From Hirundichthys speculiger (taxonomy: Eukaryota > Chordata > Actinopteri > Beloniformes > Exocoetidae): a DNA stretch of 64,000 nucleotides. Location of the stretch: assembly GCA_018398805.1 (NCBI GenBank), contig JAGFBZ010001180.1, positions 372,001-436,000 of the forward strand. The letters run 5' to 3'. Numbering within the stretch: position 1 is the first letter of the stretch; every line of letters begins with the position of its first letter. Position numbers and translations under genes: made by a program. A model generated the notes under the pieces. That model ran no database searches and was not told the DNA's origin. It saw nothing but the letters and a program-made list of their open reading frames with translations. Of the stretch, positions 1 through 13,386 are shown piece after piece.

Positions 1-250
1 TGACCAAGCAAAAAACGAAACAAAAGTACTAAAAACTGCAAATTTCCATTGCTCTGCCTTAAAGGAACAGTCAGGAGTTAAAACAACCCTATTGTCTATT
101 GTCTAATTCATTAGGGACCAAATGACAGGAATCGAAGAAGTTCTGAAGTGAGAATGGAATATGTATTTGCAGCAAAATGGTAAATAATAAAAGCAATTCT
201 AGCAACCAACATACGTGACAAACTGGTGCGTGGATAGGGTCCCTAAGGAC

Positions 251-631
251 TAGGGGTGTGAAAGAAAATTGATTTGGCAATATATTGGGATTTTCAGGCC
301 GCCCAATATAATATCGATTTTTCAGCTCCTAATATCGATTTTTTACATTTAAATTGTTTAAAATTTAAATGTGCAAAAACACTAATAATAGACAATAAAT
401 AGGTTGTTTTGAAGCAAATAGTTTTGACTCAATTTGTCCTCTGAATGATCAATATCATCTGATAAACATATACAGCAACTTGATTTTTCATCTCTTACTT
501 TTAATTTTGATATTAACTGAGTAAATTATCGCAATATATCGTGATATCGCGATATCATGATAATATTGTATCGTGACCCAAGTATCATGATACATATTGT
601 ATTGCGAGGTCCTTGCCAATACTCATCCCTA
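251..631. mobile_element. Nonautonomous hAT MITE with perfect 8-bp TSD
   Basis: The element begins TAGGGGTGTGAAAG and ends CAATACTCATCCCTA, so its termini are imperfect inverted repeats. It is flanked by the exact direct repeat CTAAGGAC at 243-250 and 632-639. An 8-bp target duplication is the mark of hAT superfamily insertion. The interior is AT-rich with many short ATATCG/CGATAT-type words, and no transposase frame is present, so it must have been mobilised in trans. It resembles a family common in teleost genomes (from memory, not searched). Confidence 0.85.
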
Positions 632-639
632 CTAAGGAC

Positions 640-2520
640 AACCTGAGGTAAATTAAACTTTTTAAGTGTACTAAAAGTGTATGAAAAAGGACATTTTATA
701 CAGGCACCCTTACAGATATTTTGGTCCTTAAAAGTCCACTACGAAGGAGGAGACGTCAGGGGCTCCTGCTCCCATAGAACTGATATTGCTGATCGAACTG
801 GCAGCTGTTGAAGCAGAGGCCATGCAGTATTCTCATTTTGCATCTATTGACAGTCATTTGCATGACATTTAACATTTAACGATCTATGTCCTTTGTTCAT
901 ACAGAAATTCAGTGTACCAAAAGAGGGTTCGAAATGACATTGATAGAGATTTAATGATCTAATGACATGGCTCCGTAGCTGCTCTGTATTTATGGAAAAG
1001 CAAATTAGTTCTTGGAAACATTTAAAAGTTAAACCGGCTTTTGAACCGACTTTTTACGCCAGCCCAGTACCAGTATCTGGTTTAAATTGGTCAGAAAGAG
1101 GTATGAGATGTTTTAAATTAGCCTATAGTGCATATAAATGTTCTAAAGAGCTTCAGATATGTTAAAATAGTATTATCATATAAACAACAAATTATACAAC
1201 ATGATACAACTCAGAAACTAGTTAGTTTCACAAATATACTGTAAATATGTCAACTCTGTGCATCTGGCATGCAGTGAAGAACTATCTGACTGTGCTGAAG
1301 TGTTTCTTTATTTAATCAAATGATATCAAGTTCTTATTTGTCTGTGTGCAGGCGCTGTTTTCATGTCTGAGACTGTGCATGCTATTTTATATCCTCCGTG
1401 TGTCAAGTTTTCTCCCCTGTCGGTGTTCATGGTAGCAGAGCTGTCATCTGTGTTACGAGGTGCCCATTAAGGAGCTCACATGGATAATGCTTATTGCATG
1501 CTGCGCTACCAGGACATGTCAGAAAAAGGTGTTTATTAGCTCCCACATATGCCTAAACTTTTCTATGTGTATGTGAATATCTGTGTGAGAACAGATTTTT
1601 CTCAAGAGAGCGCGCGTGTGTGCATGAGAAATTGAATGCATTACGCAAGTGTAAATAGTGTCTGCGCGTCATGGTTAATGTTGGTTATGTCGGGGCACAG
1701 CGAGGCGCTGACAGTGCTGCGTCTGCTGAATGACGGAGACAATGTTAACAAGCACGAGGAGGCAGTCACCAACCCCTCTGTTTACAATCCGGGGGTGCTA
1801 AAGCTGTCGAGACCATAACTATCATACACTGCTGCGTGTGCGTGTATGTGTGCTCTAAAACCTCGCTGTCCTCCACCTCTTTGTTGTAACACTCCTCATG
1901 TCGAGGTTGCTGAACAGAGGCCTCAGCTGAGAGCCACTAAAGAAGCCTGTGAGACAACGAAGTTCAGCAGCAGCCTAATAAGACAGAAACTCAGTTAAAT
2001 GGAAACAATTATTACAACAAGGTTTGACGGCTTGTTTATATTGTATATATTTGTATGTACTTGATATATTTGCATCAAATAAAAGCTTATTATCTGATAC
2101 TTTTGTCACAACCTCCAACAAACCAGGTGCACTTTTCAGATCATTTACTTTTTGAAGTCAATTTCTTCAGTTATCTTTGTTTTATTTTTTTTTATCAGGA
2201 TGGATCCAAGATTGGGAATATTTTTACATTTTGGTGGCTAAACTAACTAACTGAGTAGTTAAATTAATAAGTGCCTAATTTCAGCATTGCTCACTTCTGC
2301 ATTAAACTCTTTTTAGATGTAAGAAATATTCTCTGTCTATAGTTTGTCTTTAATAATCATAGTATTACATGTATTTATTCACTAATTGAAAATTGTAAAA
2401 GAATTTGAACACAAATGTTTCTGTCAGTTGCTTCCAGTTAAGAGTTTTTGTCAGTGAGCCCTATTTTCATCTTGAGAATAGGGCTTAAAAAAAAAAAAAC
2501 TTAAAAAAAAAGATCACCAC
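640..2520. other. Unannotated noncoding stretch
   Basis: I see no recognisable gene or transposon here. Open frames are under 70 codons and match nothing I know. There is mild alternating TG/CG richness around 1560-1630 and 1835-1855, and an A-rich tract at 2487-2512. The stretch could be intergenic or intronic. Confidence 0.5.
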
Positions 2521-2524
2521 CAGT

Positions 2525-2590
2525 GTCACTGTCAGTGTTGATCTTTTTAGTGCCAAATTAACAGGAAAACAGATTTTTTTGTGAGGTTCC
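2525..2590 (+). repeat. Possible degenerate dispersed repeat (pair with about 59466-59534)
   Basis: The words GTCAGTGTTGATCT, TGCCAAATTAACAGGAA and GTGAGGTTC occur here in the same order and spacing as GTCAGCGTTGATCT, TGCCAGACTGACAGGAA and GTGAGGTTC near 59466-59534. This suggests two old copies of one dispersed repeat. I cannot assign a family, and the similarity is short and diverged. Confidence 0.3.
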
Positions 2591-2599
2591 GGTTTTGTC

Positions 2600-4155
2600 C
2601 CTACCCTGGCACCGAATCAGCAGTCCAGTCCAAACATCATTTTTGTTCCTACTCCTCACATCTCAGTGCGGTTATTTGTGTTTGCATGGTTGTGTAACAA
2701 TGGCAGCAGACAGTGAGGAGTCAAGTCACTGACGTCAACAAACATGGCAACTGTTGAGGAGGTTGTAATATTTGCAGTACTTCATAGTTGAAGAAAGCAA
2801 AAACAGTGGTGCAAATGGCAGTGGTGTTGTAAGACCATTGAAGGAAAGAGGCTACAATAATGGAGAATCCTTTATCTAGTTTGAACATCATTTTCAATAT
2901 ATTCTGGTGTCGATGTGAACATTTAACAGTCTCCTTTATTGTTTAGCCCTGGAGTTTTAACATAATGAATGTATATAATTTCTGACAAGCTTGCACAAGC
3001 ACAAGTTTTCTGCCATTTTTGATTATAATTTAATCAAAAAAATATATATTGAAGAAGCTTCAGTGAGAACATGGGTGCAGTTTCCCAGAGCTCAGGTTCA
3101 ACATACTCAAAGTTTCGAACATAACCTGCTTTCTGAGATGGGCCTCTGATGTGAAAAAGATTCTGTGAGCATCTTTATTTGCATTCTGGCCATTTTCAGA
3201 CAGACTGAAGCACTTTTCAAAGAAAGTAATTCAGCTTTTCCTGCTTGCTGCTCTAGCTCGTCTTCAGTTTCTTGGAATTCGGTGGCTGTCACTTGAAATG
3301 AAGCAGCGAGGTAAAAGGTCTTTAATGGCTGCAAGTTAAAAACTTGGCTCTTGTAGAGCACCAGAAGTTAAAAGCTTACACAGAGTTATCATAATAGGCC
3401 ATGCTCAACGTCAGCCAAGTCGTCTTTTTGAAGCAGGCTTAATTTCCCATGATGATGATGATGATCAGCCGGACAACATGCTCAGAAACAATTAGCGCTG
3501 GTCGCTGAAGTGGACACTTTCCTCCAGTCAGGCATCGAGGGCTAGGGCATAAATAAGTCCCCTTGTCAGCCATTGCCAAGTGACAGCTAATGACTCTCAT
3601 TAATATGCAAAATAGCCGCCTCTCCTATGTGCGTGTCCGTGTGTGTGTGTGTCTGTGTGGCTCCTCATTTTGTGTGCTTGGTCTGGCCAGTGCAAAGTGA
3701 CCATCTCAAGAAAATTTCTAATTGTGAGTCAATTATGTCATTGAGCCCGTTTAGATGTTCATTTGTATGCAAATTTGAAGAGAGGCAAGGGGAAGCTGAC
3801 ATCATACAACATGAAGGGCAGAAATAGTGAACGCTGACCCGCACACAGGCTGCCAGAACCTGCATGATGTGATTCATCAGTATTTTAGCTACGGACATAC
3901 TGAACATATGAGGCCTTTTAGTTAAGCGATTAGAATATTGGCTGCTAAAAAAGTGATATTAGGTAACAAGTTTAAAGGACACACTACTCATTACTTATTT
4001 ATGACTATATTATTCAGGAAGATAATTACTGCTTTTATGTCTGCAGGCAGAACTGGAAGCTCTGGACATCTGGCCATTAGTGTAACTGGCCGTAAAGAGA
4101 GACTGAAAAAGAGCTAACCGCCTAGAAAATACACCAGCTTAATACTGACAGAACC
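2600..4155. other. Noncoding stretch with short simple repeats
   Basis: No gene is recognised. A CRE-like palindrome TGACGTCA lies near 2729. A trinucleotide run of ATG units lies at about 3450-3466 and a GT run at about 3639-3652. Open frames are short and do not look like known proteins. Confidence 0.45.
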
Positions 4156-4590
4156 ATGTGTGTTTTGCAATATTTAAAGCCTTTACAAAATGATGAGACA
4201 ATGATTATATCAGGATCAGAATCAGGAGCAGTGGTTTGTCCAACTTGCTGTAACTGCTTGCTGTCACAAGTCAAGAGCCTTCTTCCTAAAGCATTCAGTC
4301 AGGGCTCAAGCATTCAGGGCCCCATGAATCAAAGTGTCTGCCTTGAAAAGGGTCAGGCTGTCAAAATGCCAACCAATGCTCTGACACTGATCTGTGCTGC
4401 TGAAGTCGGACCCAGACTACTTATAACATATCAGGCTGATTTTACCACCAAGTCTTCCCTTCCAACTACCCTGAGATCAAATGCCAATTATCTTTATCAT
4501 TCTGGAGATGATTCCCGATGCAAGGTGTATTTAAGAGTGATGCAGAAATCTAAATTCATGAAGATCCAACAAGTGAAATGTTTACAATAA
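4156..4590 (+). other. 144-codon open frame of unknown status
   Basis: This is one of the longer ATG-initiated frames outside the transposons. The predicted protein has a Cys cluster near residues 28-34 (CPTCCNC), no signal peptide, no membrane segment and no domain I recognise. I see no plausible upstream exon, and the frame ends at a TAA followed by an A-rich tract without a clear poly(A) signal context. In a 64-kb AT-rich window one frame of this length can arise by chance. I treat it as most likely noncoding. Confidence 0.1.
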
Positions 4591-5646
4591 AAAAAAATCC
4601 TATTGTGTGAGCAGAACCTGTGTGACCCACACAGGACCGTAATATTAACGGTAATGCTGCACGATCAGAAAGTGAGCTGACAGTATTCATCAGTCATGAA
4701 CAGTAATATACTCAGAATTAGCTTTGAAAAAGCATTTAAATGCATTTAAATGACATTCACAATGAACTTTGTGCAACTCCAACTGCCATGAAGGGGTTGT
4801 TGAGGGGTACACAGAGGCTGGACTGGTCAAATAAAATTAAAAAAAAAGGACAATAGGGACACAAGAAGCACAAGAGATCTTAAATGAGGAGCTGGATAAT
4901 GACAAACCAGATCTACAGAAGGGTCACTCTTGGCTAAATTTGAGGTAACACAGTCTTAAGATGCATGCACTAATGTATGTTTGCACTGGTGAAATAGATA
5001 CAGCAGTCATGTTATCAAAGTAGATCATATGTCTAATTAATTAGCCAAGATCCACTAGATTCTTCCTAACATTATGACACTGAGTAGTGATGAACAGAAA
5101 AGTGCTAACTTTCTGCAAGTGTATTATTATTTAGCGACCCCATGTCTATATCTGTTTCCTGTTTGTCTATTTGAGCTTACCTGAGCTTACTGAGCATGCA
5201 TGGCACTCCCAACATTGAAATCAAATGACACATTTGATCAATTGCTATACTGTGATAACTGTGATATTGTGATATTTTTGCTGAAGGTCATCATACCACT
5301 GATTATCATCTAGGCCCATTTATATAATTTATTTGCCCTCCAAAATCTAATTACGTTTATACAGCATTACTGCTGTTATGTGGCATAATGTCGAAACCTT
5401 TTTTTAGCAATAAAAACGTTTCCAAAGTTTTTCCAGCTCTCATTTCGTCCAAGCAGTGGATTCATGGTGTGGAACGCAGAGCTCATCATTTCATCAAGCT
5501 ATCATCCTTAAAATATGTTCCTGTGGTTTAGAGGAGTGGGCAAGCCACAGTAAATGATTCCCAGATCCATCATCCTGCTGCGATCTGATCTGATCCCCTC
5601 TGCTGTTGATTAGACGCTTATCGGAGCGAGGAGCAAAGACGTCAAT
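4591..5646. other. Unannotated noncoding stretch
   Basis: I see no gene or recognisable repeat here. Composition is AT-rich, with scattered short direct repeats such as TGTGATA near 5250-5275. Confidence 0.45.
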
Positions 5647-5722
5647 ATGAAGATGAAGAGGACAGGAGGAGGAGAAAGGGAGAGAGTGGAAGGGTGAGAG
5701 GGAGGAAGAGGAGGAGAGGAGC
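5647..5722 (+). repeat. Polypurine tract
   Basis: The stretch is almost entirely A and G on the plus strand, made of GAGGA/GGAAGA-type words. Such homopurine runs can form triplex structures. The open frame on the opposite strand is a low-complexity artefact. Confidence 0.7.
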
Positions 5723-8700
5723 TGGTGATGTATCCTTTCTCACCTGTTTATCTGAATATTTAGGTGATTTTATTCTCTGCATATCTGTTCTCTTTAGCAA
5801 CAGCAGTAGTGTATCTGGGTGATATTGAACCATCATTACAGGAGCCTTCAGCAGTTAATGAATGGATGGAGTCCACAGCTTCCCCACTAAATTCATTATC
5901 ACTGTATTGGACTTGATGGTGTAGATTAATAATTGGTTTGTCACGGAACATATTTTGCATGATTAATATAGGTATTGATTAAGAAGAGGAGCTGGTTGTG
6001 TAAGTGTGTGTGTGGGTGTATTGATAGGGCTGATGAGAGGAAAAGTGCGTGCTCCACTTGCAGACTACAGGAAGTCAATGGTCGGAACGGCAGTGAGAAA
6101 ATCACTGCAGCCCAAATTAATCAAAGCTGTGGTTTGCATCTTTGCCTGGACTTCTCACTCTCTTTTTCTTTGTTTAGCTTCAGAGACTTTAAAGCATAGC
6201 TAAAAACACCATTTTGCAAATCACTACTTTCAACACAAAAGAGTGTCACCCTGCAAAAACTTTAATTCTGAGAGGATTAACTGCAGCGCCATCCTTCCTC
6301 CTCTAGAAACACAAACTAACATGCATTTATATGTCGCATTTAAATCAGCATTTATCTCTAATGCATCAACATGGAGGACATGTTGGCCCTGAAGTTTGTA
6401 TTTAATTTCAGCTAAGAGACAAAGTCGTCTGAACGTCCTGTGTCGAAACCCTCAGACTTTTTTTCAGGTTGTTGGATTTTCTGGACCCTCTGCAGGATGA
6501 AGTTGATCTAGATAATTATTTGACAAGTAAATCAGAGAAGATCCATTTAAGGCATGACATCTCCCTTTGTGTTTTTTTTTTTTTTTTTTTTTTATGAATT
6601 AGTGAGCGTTTTTGACTGCGTTGGCCACCTGGTGTTTTGGGCCCATATTGCTGACTCTCAGAAGACAAATCTCATTGTCTATCCACTGAGCTGAGATTCA
6701 TTGCTATCGATCAGCCATGTACTGGATATATAGATCCGCTGAGTATATAGATAGGCCATTTATTACGGAAAATCTTTGTCCACCTGTATGGATGCACCAT
6801 GTGAGGGTATAGATTGACCAAAGATAGGTTTGTTCTGCAGGGCCACCAAATATGCCTCCAAAAACTGCTCATACAATTTATATTTTGTGCAGTGGCCAGG
6901 TATTTATTTTCTTTTCTCTCTCTCATTTTTGTAGATTTATCTGATCAAGTGGACAAAACATATGTAACAGTACAATACAACTGTTTTCCCCTTTCAATCT
7001 GGAGGCAAATGCGCCACTTTGAGTTCATGTTTGAGCAAGCACAGATAAAAGAAAAAGACTAATGCTGGATGGTAAAATAAAAAAAAAACTGTAATGTATT
7101 CACACGAATGCCTATGTTTGAATAGATGGATTTACAACTGTAAAATCTTAATACCGTTATCGCACAGGATTGCTTTCTCACAATTGGTCCAGAAAATGAA
7201 ATTGTCAGAACTGAATGCTTCTTAGCTGCAATAGATTACAAGAGGAAAAGTTATCTTTCCCTTTTCTGTAAGGGTGGGGGGTTTGAAATAACATCCAGTA
7301 TAAAGTTATCATTGCATTTGCCATGCCTTCCCCCTCCTACCATTATTCTATCAACAATACCCCACCCTCTTTCACTTTTTAATTTACACACACACACAAA
7401 ACAGGTTTCACTGATATATCCATCCAGACGTCACGGGGCACCCATCGTCATCGTAGCATCGCTGGAGATGATAAAGTGATTCTGGGCTTCGTTTCAACAG
7501 AGAGAGTGAGAGGAGGCCTCCCTTACAGATTAAAGAAAGCCACAGTTTCCGCGGGGACAATGGAGAAGAATTACCATATGAATATGACCACAGCACCCCG
7601 GCCTCTTAAGACCATCAATCTCCCCACGCCGAGTGCTGCGATGCCAGATAACCCCCCGGATATCCCCTCTTAACCTCAATTTCTCAGGATGTATTAGGAG
7701 ATGGTAGCTGCATAGAGGAGGGGAGAGGAGAGGGAGTTGGGAAGAAGGAGTGGGCTTTGCATCGGCAGACACCTCCGCTTTTCCATGTGCATGCTCCACC
7801 CCAACGTGAAGCAAGTTATAACGTAATTAATCTTGTCCCGGAGGAAAAAATATGGCAGCTAAGTGAATTTTGCATGAAGATCCTCCCTCTATTCTTTTTT
7901 ATCACAGCATCTATCAGTTGGAAGATTTGTGCGATTCAGGAGGTGGATATTAATCTGAAAATATGTATCAGTGTGTCGTATTACAAATGTGGTGTGATGT
8001 CAGCAGTTACCGGCTGAAGCGGGCCCTCCCAGAAGGACAAATGTTTTTTAACAGGTACTCTGTTCTACAAAGTTATAAAAACACACAAGGATATAAGCCG
8101 CACAACAGAAAAATTAGTCTGCAGTGTCATGGCGACATGGGCGACTGATACCACATAAGTCATATAAAGACTATCAATGAAAATAATCTCGTAGCCACGT
8201 TTCTGTAATACATGAAACAGAACACAAATGGAAGTCCACTGAAATACCTCATAAAGGGTGTCAACTTGTCTCTCTTGCAATTTTACAATATCCATGGCAG
8301 TAGAGGTACAATGCAGCTTATATCTCATCTTTTCCATCAGTCTCCTTTGATTGGATTCTAGTATACCTTTTACCTTCCTTCAAGCAAATTCCATGTTTTT
8401 TGCTAAATCATATTAATAATGAAAAATTTCCCATATTAAACAAAAAGCAGATAAGAGATCATGTGAGAAACGTGGGTAAGCAGAACTGTGAGGGACAACA
8501 TAGGGACTGCCAAGACACAGGTGGTAAAACAAAAATTCAAAGACCACCTCACCTCATTTCATGTTTGTCTTATAATTCTACTTTTCATCTTCTTTACCTT
8601 TATTTTCACAGTTGTCATCGTCTTCTTCTTTTTTTTTATTGGCAGTTGGCAAACAGCAACAGTGCTGCGTTGCCACCACCAAGTGGTTTAAAACGTTACT

Positions 8701-9230
8701 ATTCTTGCTCAGTGGATCCTGCCAGGTTCGACACTGATGGAAACACAATGGCTAAATGGACAAAGGAAGAGGTCAGCCCTATTACAGTTCCATCCTCAGA
8801 GGTTTTACGCTGCACCCCAACTCACAAAAGCTCACCTAAAAGCCATTTTAAAAAAGAAAGAAACTATAGCTCTATACAGTAAGCAGTCTGTGAACAACTG
8901 AAGGAATCTGCAGTATGCAAAAAATACCTTGTTGGTGTAGCACCCCATACTACTATCTTGCATGTTGTGTGACATTATCCAATGGACCACACAAAGCAGG
9001 AGCCAGAAACAGTTGGAAAATTCTCAAAAAGTGTCACACCATGTGACATGTGAACAGACAGCATGTGCAGACTGCAGATTCTTCAATTGTTTGCACACTG
9101 GATGCTGTGTACCACATTTTGGTAAGATTAGTATGTACTACTATAACGTGGTTTTAAAAGTGGCCTAACATAGAGAAGAAACAATATAAGACTATGCATA
9201 AGTGTTTCTACAGTATTTCCTCAGTAAATA
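5723..9230. other. Noncoding stretch
   Basis: No gene is recognised. A long T homopolymer lies at about 6571-6593. The interval 7400-7860 is less AT-rich than its surroundings and has overlapping short frames on both strands, none recognisable. The frame at 8400-8882 is open for 160 codons, but its first in-frame ATG comes only about 116 codons in, and it matches no family I know, so I do not call it a gene. Confidence 0.45.
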
Positions 9231-9261
9231 CCCCCCCCCCCCCCCAAAAAAAAAAAAAAAA
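9231..9261 (+). repeat. (C)15 followed directly by (A)16
   Basis: Two adjacent homopolymers, fifteen C then sixteen A, directly visible. Such a tract is prone to length error in replication and sequencing. Confidence 0.9.
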
Positions 9262-10740
9262 TCTTTGATGTTGTGTGCTTACATTCATGTGATTTTATAC
9301 TTTTGATGCATTGTTAATCATTCTGAGAAGTATTGTTAAGTTTCAGCAATTGCATGTGCATGGGACGGGAGTTTTTAGGATGTGTAGTGAAAAACACATC
9401 CTGCTGTCCAACTGAGAGCTGTTTAACTTTTACACTCCAGTTTCATTAACAGGTCATCCTGTAACAACACCTCACTGATATCAGAGTTCAAACTGAACAA
9501 TAGCTGTGGGAGATCAGTATTGTCTTTAAACTCTTACATCTTTAATTTTATTTTATTTTATCAGAAGTGATGTTCAAAGTGTTTAATGATTTAAATACAT
9601 GAGGGTTTATGATTTATACACACGATGAACACATATTGTAGCTATTGACTAAGTTAACTGTATATTCACAAGGTAACTTATACTTATTGTCAAGCATTCC
9701 AATATCACTAGTAAAAGTTTGTGAAACCTTGTGAAGCATAAAATGATCACTGTAGAGGATGGTATTGCTGCTGATCCTCAGCTCTCCATCCATATGGCTC
9801 TTAGCTAAAGCAAGTGACCACTAACTGATTCTTCAAAACTGTGAACAGTGCCCTGACAACCTCAGAGCAAGCTCCTGAACTTTGACCTTGAATCCACCAA
9901 GTGTAACTCCAGTATTCATATGTGTATTGAGGCATGTAACATAAGCTAATATAAATAATGGCAGCTAACGTTAAAGCAGAATAAAGTCTTTCCTGTCAGT
10001 TATGATCATTTAGTTACGAATTTTGGTCCGTTCCTCTTAACAGAACTGCTGGAACTAAGTCAGATTTATCGGCCACCTTTCGCCTACACGCCTATTCAGC
10101 TCTCCAAAGACTCAGGCCTTTGTCTCTGTGTGCATTTACAAACTGTAATCTGTTTTTTTTTTTATGTTGCTTAAAATGAAATGTTTTCTTCCTCACTGAC
10201 TGGCCTTTCAACCCATATCGGTGCACAAAATCTAGAACCTTCATTGATTTTGCCTGAAATCAGAGAAAATTGTCCTTTATTCTGCTCAGTGTCACAAATG
10301 TCACTCGGTTTAGGAGCTGCAGTTGTAATGGCCTACTTTAAAGCCGTCATAATGTTGCTGTTCTACAAGAAGCAGCAGAAAATCCAAAAGAGGGAAAAGG
10401 TCAGATAATTATTGAATATGATCGACTTTCCCATTTGTCAAGCACATGTACCAGCGGATAACCTAATGTACATGTCAGAGAGAGATAGTGAGAGATCCAT
10501 GGCGTCGTAGGAAAAGGAGTCGAGGCGACAGTGATGTAGATGCATCAACCACTGTGAGAAAGAGAGCTGAAGGTATCAGAGGGGCGAAAGAACACAGGTG
10601 TAATAGATTTCTGGTGTCTATATTTCATGTTGAAAATTGGCTGGTACATCCAAGCAGTTTGATCTATGAGAGCCGTCGTCTTAAGAAAAAACCTTAGTAA
10701 ATGTGTAATTTCTCCCTTGATGGAACACAGGCAAAAGGCT
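9262..10740. other. Unannotated noncoding stretch
   Basis: No gene or repeat is recognised. The longest frame is about 75 codons and resembles nothing known. Confidence 0.45.
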
Positions 10741-10900
10741 ATTCTTCTTATTCTTCCCTCTCCCTCTCTTTCTTCCCCTTTCCCCTTTTCTCCTATGTTC
10801 TTTCCGTACTCCCTCCATCCTCTCCTCTTCATGCTCCTTGATGTCTCCATTTCATTACCAACCCTCCATCTATCAACTTTTCCTATTTCTCTTTTTTCAC
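10741..10900 (+). repeat. Polypyrimidine tract
   Basis: A long pyrimidine-rich stretch of TCTT/CCCT words on the plus strand, densest at 10741-10800 and 10805-10850. The overlapping 97- and 126-codon frames on the two strands are low-complexity artefacts of this composition. Confidence 0.6.
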
Positions 10901-13070
10901 CCAAGGAGGGACTTTCCTTGCACAAAGGGTCACCGTGGTTGTTGGTATGTTCACTCTAGCTCCTTAAAAGCTCTACTTTCACATGTAGCTTTGTTTACAC
11001 ACAGATATACAGACATGCATGCACGTAGAGTGTGTTATTTGCTTGCGTGCTAGGAATTGCTGTACAAACATATGTGCTTCTGTGAGCCTTGGAGACCTCT
11101 GCTCAGTGAGTGGAGAACTTTCATCCCTGTGCAGACCTGATGTCAACAGCGCACAGAAGACAGAACATCAGAATTATCAAATATGCAGATGGAGAAAAAA
11201 AAAAGTTGGAAATAAATGGGGCAGAGCTGAGCAGTGCCGCACAACTGATGCGTAAAAGATAAAGAAGGTTTTCAGCATTGATCTATGAGCATGACAGTGA
11301 CTGGGAAGGAAGGACTGACTAGAAAAGGAAAAAAAAAAAAGAAGATGAAGTCATAGAGAGAACCCCATTGAAGAGATGGGGCCGTTTAAAAGCTGCTGAC
11401 CCAAATGAAATATTTCAGGTTTAAGAGAATACTGTATCCCCCGAGAAAGGATAAAAAACAAAAGTTTTACACATCTAAATTAATGAAAGGATAAACTATT
11501 CAGCATTTAAGTAAAACCTGACTTAACATCTTAGATTTTATTAATTGCTTCACATTGTGGGGAGATGGGTTTTTGCAACAAAAAAAAAAATCACTATCGC
11601 TTTTCAGAAATCTAATATTGACTTCATGGAACACAAATCTGTAAAACACACTGAAATTTAGATGGAGGATAAAGCAGTCAGAAAAAAAAAAAAGAAAAAG
11701 TAACACAGAACACAGCAAATATGCCAATTAAGAACTAAAGGTTTTGAGCAGTGAATGATAAATGAACAAAAGCCATCACAGATCACATTAGAATGAAGCT
11801 GCTGTTGCTGGTTGGTGGCGGTCGTACCACTAATAATGTGAGATCAGTTGTCTCTATCAGCGATGGGCAGGGCAGGCCTTTTAATCATGGTGTAAGGGGG
11901 GCAGAGCCTCTCTATCATCATTGAACTGTGTCCAGGGCTAATTGTGGCTATATTTCACTGTCCCCCTGGCCTGCACACCGCAACGATCTGCTGGCCTGCT
12001 GCAAAGCAGCACGCACACACACACACACACACACCTGCATCCTCCCCATATGAAGAGAGAGAAAGGAATATCAATCAGTTTGCTTTTAAAAGCAAAAAAA
12101 AAGATTCTATCACACCTACAAGAAGGTGGGAATTTACATGTGGAAAAATTGTTAGAAAATGTGTATATTTTTCTGCAATTCTAAGACGATATTGTGGGTT
12201 TCTACTGCATGCGCAAAAGATCCACTATCACGTTAAAGCTAAAAGCCAAATTAAAAAAAAAAAAAAAACAACTTAACTTATGCTGAATATGATTTAAAGA
12301 GAAAGATTAATTTAAGTCATTTATAAAACCTTACTTTCACTGTACATTTATTGACCTTAAAGCAAAGTCAAGACTTGACTTTTGTGATTTACCAGCTGAT
12401 TTCCTGAACGTCAGCTTTCTATAACACCATAAAGAAATTATTAAATACAGTTGTGAGGATGTAATAACCAAAATAATCTATGGTTTTTTTACATCCTCTT
12501 AGATTAAGATCACACAGTTTCTTCTTTAATATCAGCCCCAGCGCAGTCTCTTGCGCCCCACCCCACTCACTGCAGCAGCGAAACACTCCCAGGCTCTGTT
12601 TGGCTTTGTCAGCCCACTGTTAGCCATACAACATTTTGCATTCTCTGGATTCATTGTTGTTGCCCATCATAGCAATTTTTTAAGCAAAAAAGTTTACTTT
12701 TCTCTTTTGAAAAAATTGCTGATGCAATATTTTTTGTATTCAATGTATTTTGTGTATTGGACAAAAGCACATTGTATCCAGTTACCATTGTACAGTGGCT
12801 GCAAACTGGTTCATGACATTGAGGCTTAAATAACACTGATAGGGTTAATTATTGATTTTATTCTTGTTTACTTTGATTTTTCTATTTCATTTGTGTTAAT
12901 TTTACAAAAGAACTCACATGTCCTCAAATAAAAAAGGTTTTCTTGGTTAGAGATTATCTCTCAATTATCTCCTGAAAGTCTCTGCAATGCTTTAATGGGA
13001 AACACGGTTCAGAGAGCTGTAAGTTTAAATTGAGATCACAAAGTTTAAACAAATGAGGGGGAAACAGCCC
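10901..13070. other. Noncoding stretch with a CA microsatellite
   Basis: No gene is recognised. A (CA)n run occupies about 12014-12034, and A homopolymers lie near 11330, 11580, 11681 and 12252-12268. Confidence 0.5.
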
Positions 13071-13075
13071 TATAT

Positions 13076-13386
13076 GTAGGGTGGCTGGACTCTCCCTTAG
13101 CGATAGCATTAGAAGCTTTGCTATTCGGGAGGGACTCAGAGTAGTCGCTGCTACTCCACGTGGTTTGGGCATCTGGTTAGGATGTCTCCTGGACACCTCT
13201 CTGGGGAAGTACTACTGGCATGTCCAACTGGGAGGCTCTTGGACAGACCCAGGACACGCTACAGATCTCTCATCTGGTTTGGGAATGTCCTCAGCATTCT
13301 CCTGGAAGAGCTGGAGAAGGTGGCTAGGGAGAGGGAGCTTTAGGCCTCTTTCCTTCGGTTGCTGCCCCCACAAGCTGAACTGAAAC
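13076..13386 (+). pseudogene. Rex3-like LINE, C-terminal end of ORF (degenerate)
   Basis: Read on the plus strand in shifting frames, this segment gives a very common teleost LINE tail: GWLDSPL, then LLFGRDSE, then DPGHATD..., then a Pro/Glu-rich helix and CCPHKLN at the end. It opens with GGTGGCTGGACTCTCCCTTAG and closes near GCTGCCCCCACAAGCTGAAC. From memory this matches the end of Rex3 (RTE clade), just upstream of its short 3' tail, though the typical GATG tail is not preserved. At least two frame changes are needed and there are internal stops, so it is a dead 5'-truncated copy. Clade assignment is tentative. Confidence 0.6.

Noticed and set aside
4156..4590. 144-codon frame as a host gene
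   Set aside because: No known domain, no splice partners and no codon pattern that stands out. Listed only as an open frame with low confidence.
6571..6593. Poly-T run as a Pol III terminator
   Set aside because: No Pol III promoter or RNA body upstream.
8400..8882. 160-codon open frame, plus strand
   Set aside because: The first in-frame ATG comes about 116 codons in, no domain is recognised, no splice context is seen, and the frame crosses a T-rich low-complexity run. Most likely chance.
10545..10925. 126-codon frame on the minus strand
   Set aside because: It is the purine-rich complement of a polypyrimidine tract and encodes Arg/Glu/Gly-rich low complexity.
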